In this document: positions 1 to 4,017 of the stretch, in pieces | How positions within the stretch are numbered: the stretch's first letter is position 1 | How the letters are laid out: every line of letters starts with the position of its first letter | NCBI GenBank assembly: GCA_030824835.1 | Contig: JAPJRA010000321.1 | Coordinates: forward strand, 1-5,301 | Reading direction: 5' to 3' | DNA: 5,301 nucleotides | From: Geminicoccaceae bacterium | GTDB lineage: Bacteria > Pseudomonadota > Alphaproteobacteria > Geminicoccales > Geminicoccaceae | Notes under the pieces: generated by a model | What the model saw: the letters and a program-made list of their open reading frames with translations, nothing else | Told to the model about the DNA's origin: nothing | The model's database searches: none | Made by a program: the position numbers and the translations under genes

Positions 1-528
1 GCGCGCTTCCGCCTGGGCGTCGCCGCCTATCTCGATGCCCTGCACGACATGCGGCCCGACGGCAGCCTGCCGCTGGAGACGCGGCGGCGCGCCCGCGCCC
101 TGTGGTATCAGCGGCACGCCATCGCCTCGCTCGTGGCCACCGCCGAGATCGCGGCGACGCAGGGGCTGAACCTTTACGACCTCACCGTGGACGGGAAGAG
201 CCTGCATACCGCGGTTCGATTCCTGCTCGACGCGATCGACGATCAGGAACGTGTCGCCGGCTATGCCTGGGCCGATCAGATGCAGTCGGGACGCCATCAT
301 CCGCGCCAGGACCTGAGCTTCCTCGTCCGCCGCGGCCATGGGCGACACTACATGGCGTGGGCCGAGATCTATCTCGCCCGCTTCCCGGCGCGGCCCGAGA
401 GTCGCCGCCTTCTGGCCCTGCTGGCCAGTACCGACCCTTCGTTCCGACCCATGGTGGACGACTATGCCGGTGGCGACACGACCTGCTTCTTCGCCCGTCC
501 CGATCTCGCGGGCCTGCCCGGCATGTGA
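1..528 (+). CDS. Alginate-lyase-like protein (PL5-type), C-terminal part, 5' end outside window
   Basis: The reading frame is open from the first base of the window to TGA at 526-528, so the gene starts upstream; an internal ATG at 49 is unlikely to be the true start because coding sequence continues before it. The visible 175 residues resemble the C-terminal half of polysaccharide lyase family 5 (poly-beta-D-mannuronate lyase), an alpha/alpha-barrel enzyme that cuts alginate by beta-elimination, usually in the periplasm. Support is the segment DGSLPLE at visible residues 20-26, followed by an Arg (29) and a Tyr (36, in WYQRH) seven residues apart, the spacing of the catalytic Arg/Tyr pair in this family. 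Next come HAIASLVATAE and a GLNLYDL stretch, also typical. The N-terminal signal peptide and the catalytic Asn-His lie outside the window, so activity cannot be judged. The family call is from memory of family motifs; a related alginate-lyase-superfamily protein with another substrate is possible. Confidence 0.72.
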   Translation, partial: ARFRLGVAAYLDALHDMRPDGSLPLETRRRARALWYQRHAIASLVATAEIAATQGLNLYDLTVDGKSLHTAVRFLLDAIDDQERVAGYAWADQMQSGRHHPRQDLSFLVRRGHGRHYMAWAEIYLARFPARPESRRLLALLASTDPSFRPMVDDYAGGDTTCFFARPDLAGLPGM

Positions 529-552
529 TGCCCGGCCAGAGCCTCCACATGC

Positions 553-574
553 AAACGGCCCCTTGCGGGGCCGT
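553..574 (-). terminator. Hairpin terminator downstream of rpsD
   Basis: Bases 555-562 (ACGGCCCC) and 567-574 (GGGGCCGT) form a perfect 8-bp inverted repeat with a 4-base loop. Read on the minus strand the loop is GCAA, a stable GNRA tetraloop, and the stem runs into TTTGC, a short T tract, about 25 bases after the rpsD stop codon. On the plus strand the stem is followed by CGCGAC, without T residues. It therefore suits rpsD better than the convergent lyase gene, although the stem could help stop both transcripts. Confidence 0.65.
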
Positions 575-598
575 CGCGACAGGAGCTTCCCGACAGGA

Positions 599-1213
599 TC
601 AGCGGGAGTAGTACTCGATCACCAGATTCGGCTCCATCTGCACCGGGTATGGCACATCCGACAGCTTGGGGGTGCGCACGAACTGCGCCTTCAACCCCTT
701 ATTGTCAAAGGTGATGTACTCGGGCACGTCACGCTCCGGATGCTGGACGCTCTCCAGCATGTGCGGATGGTTGCGCGAGCGCTCGGCCACCTCGATGGTG
801 TCGCCTTCACGGACCTGGTAGCTTGAGATGTTGACCCGCCGGCCATTGACCAGCACGTGGCCGTGATTGACCAGCTGCCGGGCCGCGAACGGCGTCGGCG
901 CCAGGTTCACGCGGTAGACCACCGTGTCGAGCCGACGCTCCAGCAGGGCGATCAGGTTCTCGGCGGTGTCGCCACGCTGCCGCGACGCCGTCTCGTAGGC
1001 CCGGCGGAACTGCCGCTCGGTCATGTTGGCGTAGTACTTCTTGAGCTTCTGCTTCGCCGCCAGCTGCAGCGCATAATCGGACAGCTTGCGGCGCTTCTGG
1101 CCGTGCTCGCCCGGAGCATAGTCGCGGCGGGCCAGGGGGTTCTTCGCCCGTCCCCACAGATTGACGCCGAGGCGGCGACAGATCTTCGTCTTGGCTTCAA
1201 TGCGCTTGGTCAT
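599..1213 (-). CDS. rpsD: 30S ribosomal protein S4
   Basis: Encodes a complete 204-residue S4, a primary 16S rRNA-binding protein that nucleates assembly of the 30S body and contributes to decoding accuracy at the mRNA entry side. The N-terminal part (about 1-92) contains the conserved runs [13 protein letters not shown] (11-22) and [19 protein letters not shown] (29-47). The S4 RNA-binding domain follows at about 93-155 ([15 protein letters not shown], then [20 protein letters not shown]), and the protein ends in the usual IEYYSR. Length and ends match alphaproteobacterial S4. Only one Cys (12) is present, so this is the zinc-free form. The ATG at 1213 is preceded by GAGGG (complement of 1217-1221) only three bases away, a rather short spacing. 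The gene stands alone, outside the alpha operon that holds rpsD in enterobacteria, and has its own promoter, leader hairpin and terminator. Confidence 0.98.
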   Translation of the reverse strand: MTKRIEAKTKICRRLGVNLWGRAKNPLARRDYAPGEHGQKRRKLSDYALQLAAKQKLKKYYANMTERQFRRAYETASRQRGDTAENLIALLERRLDTVVYRVNLAPTPFAARQLVNHGHVLVNGRRVNISSYQVREGDTIEVAERSRNHPHMLESVQHPERDVPEYITFDNKGLKAQFVRTPKLSDVPYPVQMEPNLVIEYYSR

Positions 1214-1242
1214 CGACCCTCGGCGGCAAACGTGACAAAAGC

Positions 1243-1270
1243 GGCGGCCCGGGGCTCACGCCCGGCCGCC
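1243..1270 (-). promoter_or_regulatory. Strong hairpin in the predicted rpsD mRNA leader
   Basis: Bases 1243-1253 and 1261-1270 pair as a 10-bp G+C stem with one bulged base (1250) and a 7-base loop (1254-1260). On the minus strand the stem is followed by GC and then TTTT (complement of 1237-1240), so it resembles a short intrinsic terminator or attenuator. It lies between the predicted rpsD transcription start (near 1275) and the ATG at 1213, and so would be the first structure formed in the rpsD transcript. It could be an attenuator, a ribosomal-protein leader or simply a 5' stabilising stem. The pairing is seen directly; the role is inferred. Confidence 0.5.
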
Positions 1271-1281
1271 TGTGGTGCGGC

Positions 1282-1309
1282 GTTATAGTCGCTGCCGCGC
1301 GATTGTCAA
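1282..1309 (-). promoter_or_regulatory. Sigma-70-type promoter of rpsD
   Basis: On the minus strand TTGACA (complement of 1304-1309) is a perfect -35 element and TATAAC (complement of 1282-1287) is a five-of-six -10 element. The spacer is 16 bases. The expected start is near 1275, giving a leader of about 60 bases before the rpsD ATG. Such a near-consensus promoter in very GC-rich DNA fits a highly expressed ribosomal-protein gene. Confidence 0.75.
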
Positions 1310-1359
1310 AGACTTTGCCGCCCACACCCGGTGCGGCCAACATGTCGCCAGTAAAAAAT

Positions 1360-1376
1360 GGGGGAGTTCGCGTGTG
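1360..1376 (+). promoter_or_regulatory. Ribosome binding site and GTG start of dgoK
   Basis: GGGGGAG at 1360-1366 is a strong Shine-Dalgarno sequence, seven bases before GTG at 1374-1376. It sits just after six A residues (1353-1358). No ATG in the kinase frame is near: the ATGs at 1342 and 1358 are in other frames, and the next in-frame Met is residue 17, inside the phosphate loop. This decides the start. Confidence 0.85.
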
Positions 1377-2324
1377 GCTGACGATGCGGTTCTGATCGGG
1401 CTCGACTGGGGCACCACCAGCATGCGCGCCTACCTGATCGGGCGCAGTGGAGACGTCATCGAGCGCCGGGCGTCGGCTGCCGGCATCATGCAGGTCACTG
1501 ACGGCAACTTTGGCGGCATGCTCGCCACGGTGGCCGGTGACTGGCTGGAGGCCGCACCGTCACGGCCCGTGCTGGCCGCCGGGATGATCGGCAGCCGGCA
1601 AGGCTGGCGCGAGGTGCCCTACGTCCCCTGCCCCACCGGGCTCGGGCAGCTCGCAGGCGGGCTCGCCACGGTCACGATGGCCACGGGCCGGACGGTGCAC
1701 CTGGTCCCGGGTGTCCTCCGCCCTGGCGGGGCCCACGGCTTCCCCGACGTGATGCGGGGCGAGGAAACCCAGATCCTCGGCGCCCTGGCCCGCTCCGCCG
1801 GCAGCGAGCCACGCTGCTTCGTGCTGCCGGGCACGCACAGCAAATGGGCGTGGACGGCCAATGGCGGCATCGACCGCTTCTCGACCTACATGACCGGCGA
1901 GGTCTATGCCTGCCTCTGCCAGCACACCATCCTGGGCCGGCTGATGACGGGCCGCGATGCCGACCCGCATGCCTTCGACCGCGGGGTCGAGCGTGCCAGG
2001 GCCTCGGCCGCGGCGGCACCGGGGCAGCTGCTGCACGACCTGTTCAGCGCGCGCACGCTCGGCCTGATGGCGGAGCTTCCGGCGAGTGGTCTTGCCAGCT
2101 ATCTGAGCGGCCTGCTGATCGGCGCCGAAGTCGTGGCCGCAGCCGCAGGGTCCGGTTCCGGCGAGGTCGTCATCCTTGGCAGCGACGCGCTGGGCCCGCT
2201 CTACGCGACGGCCATCGCCGCCATCGGCGGTGCGGCCGTGGTAGGCGACCCGGACGCGGCGGTGTATGGGCTGCACGCGGTCGCGGTCGCGGCGGGTCTC
2301 GTCGGGGAGAACGGACATGGATGA
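1374..2324 (+). CDS. dgoK: 2-keto-3-deoxygalactonate kinase
   Basis: Encodes a 316-residue cytoplasmic sugar-acid kinase that phosphorylates 2-dehydro-3-deoxy-D-galactonate with ATP, giving the 6-phosphate used by the aldolase next door. The N-terminal phosphate loop is IGLDWGTTSMR (8-18). Family-specific runs follow: AAGMIGSRQGW, MRGEETQI (127-134) and LPGTHSKW (151-158), then the glycine- and alanine-rich C-terminal lobe with VILGSDALG. Length is close to the roughly 300 residues usual for DgoK. I chose the GTG at 1374 because GGGGGAG (1360-1366) lies seven bases upstream and an A-rich run precedes it, and because the kinase homology begins five residues later. The same frame is open back to 1272, but that would add a tail without family resemblance across the divergent promoter region. 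The gene overlaps dgoA by 8 bp. No dgoD, transporter or regulator is visible. Confidence 0.93.
   Translation: MADDAVLIGLDWGTTSMRAYLIGRSGDVIERRASAAGIMQVTDGNFGGMLATVAGDWLEAAPSRPVLAAGMIGSRQGWREVPYVPCPTGLGQLAGGLATVTMATGRTVHLVPGVLRPGGAHGFPDVMRGEETQILGALARSAGSEPRCFVLPGTHSKWAWTANGGIDRFSTYMTGEVYACLCQHTILGRLMTGRDADPHAFDRGVERARASAAAAPGQLLHDLFSARTLGLMAELPASGLASYLSGLLIGAEVVAAAAGSGSGEVVILGSDALGPLYATAIAAIGGAAVVGDPDAAVYGLHAVAVAAGLVGENGHG
2304..2324 (+). promoter_or_regulatory. dgoK-dgoA translational coupling site
   Basis: GGGGAG at 2304-2309 lies inside the end of dgoK and seven bases before the dgoA ATG at 2317. The start and the dgoK stop are interlocked in ATGGATGA (2317-2324): ATG opens dgoA and TGA closes dgoK. 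This arrangement implies one mRNA and coupled translation of the two enzymes. Confidence 0.85.
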
Positions 2325-2943
2325 GCGTCTGGCGACCGCGATGGCGGCGCTGCCACTGGTGGCCATTCTGCGCGGGCTGCATCCCGACCAGGCCCTGGAC
2401 GTCGGCGCCGCGCTGGTCGAGGCCGGATTTCGTATCCTGGAGGTACCGCTCAACTCACCGCGGCCCTTCGACAGCATCCGCCTGCTGGCGGATGCCCTCG
2501 GCGGCACGGCTCTGGTCGGCGCCGGCACGGTGATCGATCCGGCCGACGTCGCGCGCCTGCAGGACGCAGGCGGCCGGCTGGTGGTCACGCCGCATACCGA
2601 CCCCGAGGTGATCGGGGCCGCCAAGGCTGCCGGTCTGGTCTGCATGCCGGGCGTCGCCACGCCCAGCGAGGCCTTCGCGGCGCTGCGGGCCGGTGCCGAT
2701 GCGCTCAAGCTGTTCCCGGCCGACACGCTGGGCCCGGCCGTGCTCAAGGCCTGGCGGGCCGTTCTGCCGCAGGACATCGCGATCCTGCCCGTGGGGGGAA
2801 TCACGCCACACAATATGGGGCCGTGGAAGGCCGCAGGGGCCGCGGGATTCGGGCTGGGTTCGGCACTCTATCACGCCGGGGCCACCGCAGCCGAGGTCGG
2901 CTCGGCGGCGACGCAGTTCGCCACCGGATGGCGGGAGATCTAG
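2317..2943 (+). CDS. dgoA: 2-dehydro-3-deoxy-6-phosphogalactonate aldolase
   Basis: Encodes a complete 208-residue class I aldolase of the KDPG/KHG family. It splits 2-dehydro-3-deoxy-6-phospho-D-galactonate into pyruvate and D-glyceraldehyde-3-phosphate in the cytoplasm. Visible motifs on the single TIM-barrel domain are LVAILRGLHP (14-23), the catalytic Glu 42 in LEVPLNSPRPF, GAGTV (68-72), VTPHTDP, the Schiff-base Lys 131 in LKLFPA (130-135), and the phosphate-binding VGGITPHN (159-166). EVPLNSP and the LFPAD context favour the galactonate enzyme over Eda-type KDPG aldolase, as does the adjoining dgoK, which supplies its substrate. Length matches the roughly 205 residues of the family. The start is the ATG at 2317, 8 bp inside dgoK. 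The gene ends at TAG 2941-2943, which overlaps the stop codon of the convergent gene; no terminator hairpin follows. Confidence 0.93.
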   Translation: MDERLATAMAALPLVAILRGLHPDQALDVGAALVEAGFRILEVPLNSPRPFDSIRLLADALGGTALVGAGTVIDPADVARLQDAGGRLVVTPHTDPEVIGAAKAAGLVCMPGVATPSEAFAALRAGADALKLFPADTLGPAVLKAWRAVLPQDIAILPVGGITPHNMGPWKAAGAAGFGLGSALYHAGATAAEVGSAATQFATGWREI

Positions 2944-3221
2944 CTGCCGACGGCGCTGATCTCGGCTTCGGCCTCGGCAGCGGCCTTGGCCACCGACTTG
3001 GCCTTGGCGCGGCTCTTGGAGGTCGTGGCGTTGGCCGCCCGGGTCTCCTTGGCCTTGCTGAGCTTGGCCGTCTTGCGGGCGTCGACCTCGGCGTCGATCG
3101 CCGGCAGCAGCGCCGCGGCCGCGGTCTTCTGCGCCTTCGTGCCCGTCCGGCCGAGGCGCTCGGCATTGGACCGGAGCACGGCCAGAGCCTTGTCGTCCAT
3201 GGCAGGGAGCTTGGCGATCAT
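2940..3221 (-). CDS. Small basic Ala/Lys-rich protein of unknown function
   Basis: A 93-residue protein that I cannot assign to a named family. Residues 1-50 read as a compact helical segment (DDKALAVLRSNAERL, then GTKAQKTAAAALLPAIDAEVDAR). A pattern of this kind seems familiar from small hypothetical proteins of alphaproteobacteria, but that is from memory only. Residues 50-85 form a low-complexity tail rich in Lys, Ala and Ser, resembling histone-H1-like or other nucleic-acid-binding tails. There is no signal peptide or membrane segment. The ATG at 3221 is supported by AAGGA (complement of 3230-3234) eight bases upstream; an internal Met 8 is a weaker alternative. It lies 40 bases after infA on the same strand, so it probably shares the cspA-infA transcript. 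Its stop codon overlaps that of dgoA. RNA or ribosome binding is a guess from the neighbours and charge. Confidence 0.8.
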   Translation of the reverse strand: MIAKLPAMDDKALAVLRSNAERLGRTGTKAQKTAAAALLPAIDAEVDARKTAKLSKAKETRAANATTSKSRAKAKSVAKAAAEAEAEISAVGS

Positions 3222-3261
3222 CGTGCGCGTCCTTACGCTTGAAGGTGGTCGAGCGACGCCG

Positions 3262-3519
3262 TCACGGCGTGGCGAGTCGAGGTGAAGCCGGGCCCGCCTC
3301 GGCCTTGTGCCGGAAATTCACCCGGCCCTTGCTCAGGTCGTAGGTCGTCATCTCGACCGTGACCCGGTCGCCGACGAGCAGACGAATACGGTTCCGGCGG
3401 AGCCGCCCGGAACTGGTGGCGAGAATTTCCTGGCCCGTATCGAGCATCACCCGTGACATCAGGTTCGGCAGCAGCGCCGTCACCATGCCCTGGGCTTCGA
3501 GCAGCTCTTCCTTGGACAC
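3262..3519 (-). CDS. infA: Translation initiation factor IF-1 (divergent, probably a second copy)
   Basis: Encodes an 85-residue OB-fold (S1-like) protein. IF-1 binds the ribosomal A site on the 30S subunit and acts with IF-2 and IF-3 in selecting the initiator tRNA. Residues 1-70 align without gaps to E. coli IF-1 as I remember it, sharing QG (10-11), LPN (17-19), RV (23-24), the SG (37-38) region, IR (45-46), GD (50-51), VTVE (53-56) and YDLSKGR (60-66). Several usually constant positions differ: Ser 22 for Phe, Thr 35 for His and Thr 59 for Pro. The protein also carries about 13 extra residues at its C terminus ([11 protein letters not shown]). The start is GTG at 3519, with GGGAG (complement of 3527-3531) seven bases upstream. 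It follows cspA by 60 bases. Divergence and context suggest a paralogue beside a standard infA elsewhere, which the window cannot show. Confidence 0.9.
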   Translation of the reverse strand: MSKEELLEAQGMVTALLPNLMSRVMLDTGQEILATSSGRLRRNRIRLLVGDRVTVEMTTYDLSKGRVNFRHKAEAGPASPRLATP

Positions 3520-3542
3520 CGCCGCTCTCCCGGTCGGGGATG

Positions 3543-3567
3543 CGGTGCCGCCGGAGCGACGGCACCG
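3543..3567 (-). other. Hairpin between cspA and infA
   Basis: Bases 3543-3550 (CGGTGCCG) and 3560-3567 (CGGCACCG) form a perfect 8-bp stem with a 9-base loop, 12 bases past the cspA stop. No T tract follows on the minus strand, so it is not a classical terminator. It could protect the 3' end of a cspA-only mRNA or reduce read-through into infA. Confidence 0.5.
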
Positions 3568-3579
3568 TGGCAGTCCCGG

Positions 3580-3786
3580 TCAGTCAGCCTTGAGATTGAC
3601 CGCCGACGTCTTGCCCTGCTGGCCACGCTCGAGGTCGTACTCGACCTTCTGTCCCTCGCGCAGGTCGTTCAGACCCGCCCGCTCGACGGCGGAAACATGC
3701 ACGAAGACGTCCTTGGAGCCATCATCCGGCTGGATGAAGCCATAACCCTTGGTTCCGTTGAACCACTTAACCGTACCGGTCGCCAT
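3580..3786 (-). CDS. cspA: Cold-shock protein (CspA family)
   Basis: A 68-residue single-domain cold-shock protein, the normal family length. It is a five-strand beta-barrel RNA chaperone that binds single-stranded RNA or DNA and melts mRNA secondary structure. [14 protein letters not shown] (5-18) carries RNP1, and [10 protein letters not shown] (26-35) carries RNP2, with the exposed aromatic residues Trp 8, Phe 9, Tyr 15, Phe 17, Phe 28 and His 30. The end, [11 protein letters not shown], is also typical. I chose the ATG at 3786 because family homology begins there and because it gives the standard length; the frame is open further upstream, but that stretch does not look coding. A GGAAAG element lies about seven bases upstream. 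The gene leads a probable cspA-infA-small protein unit. The symbol denotes the family; alphaproteobacteria usually have several csp paralogues, and whether this one is cold-induced is unknown. Confidence 0.95.
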   Translation of the reverse strand: MATGTVKWFNGTKGYGFIQPDDGSKDVFVHVSAVERAGLNDLREGQKVEYDLERGQQGKTSAVNLKAD

Positions 3787-3806
3787 AATAGTCTTTCCGT
3801 TTGGTC

Positions 3807-3828
3807 GGACCCGCGACATCGCGGATCC
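3807..3828 (-). promoter_or_regulatory. Hairpin in the cspA leader
   Basis: Bases 3807-3815 and 3820-3828 pair over nine positions with one mismatch (3810/3825) around a 4-base loop. The structure ends 20 bases before the cspA ATG and just upstream of its ribosome binding site. Structured leaders are common in cold-shock mRNAs, where they control translation or stability with temperature. The pairing is visible; the function is inferred. Confidence 0.4.
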
Positions 3829-3909
3829 GCTCGGCGTCCGATGCGGTGAATCCAAGACCGCCGCCCGCATGGCACCGGTGTCGGACCAGCCCCAGCGGAC
3901 CCTAGAGCG

Positions 3910-3917
3910 TATATATG
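3910..3917 (-). promoter_or_regulatory. Possible -10 element for cspA
   Basis: The minus strand reads CATATATA here, an AT-rich octamer standing out in GC-rich DNA about 125 bases before the cspA ATG. The sequence at the expected -35 position (around 3933-3938, GCACTG) is a poor match to consensus. If this is the promoter, the leader is about 115-120 bases, long as in many cold-shock mRNAs. Confidence 0.35.
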
Positions 3918-3981
3918 GGCTCGATCGGCCCGCAGTGCGACCCCTGATCTCGATTTTGGCGAATTGGGCGGCGGAATGCTC

Positions 3982-4008
3982 AAAAAACAGGCCGCGCCCG
4001 CGCGACCC
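3982..4008 (-). terminator. Rho-independent terminator of ilvD
   Basis: Bases 3989-3996 and 4001-4008 pair over eight positions (two of them G-U on the RNA) with a 4-base loop. The stem is followed after one base on the minus strand by six T residues (complement of 3982-3987). It begins ten bases after the ilvD stop codon. This is the clearest intrinsic terminator in the window and separates ilvD from the downstream cspA unit. Confidence 0.85.
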
Positions 4009-4017
4009 GACGGGCCC

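Noticed and set aside
1307..1317. CAAAG-A-CTTTG inverted repeat as an operator for dgoK or rpsD
   Set aside because: Only five bases per arm, partly formed by the -35 element of rpsD, and no regulator gene is nearby. Too short to support as an operator.
1272..1373. An upstream GTG that would lengthen dgoK by 34 residues
   Set aside because: The extension crosses the divergent promoter, has no family similarity, and a much better ribosome binding site precedes the GTG at 1374.
1560..2813. A 417-codon open frame on the minus strand across dgoK and dgoA
   Set aside because: It lies antisense to two well-recognised enzymes, its translation is rich in Arg, Ala, Gly and Pro without any family motif, and long antisense frames are expected in GC-rich coding DNA.
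2944..3080. Recurring GCCTTGG-like words as a DNA repeat array
   Set aside because: They are imperfect and irregularly spaced and reflect the Lys/Ala-rich codons of the small basic protein, not an independent repeat.
3787..3870. A 28-residue N-terminal extension of the cold-shock protein
   Set aside because: The frame happens to be open, but cold-shock homology starts at the ATG at 3786, the standard length is 67-70 residues, and the extra stretch covers the leader hairpin.
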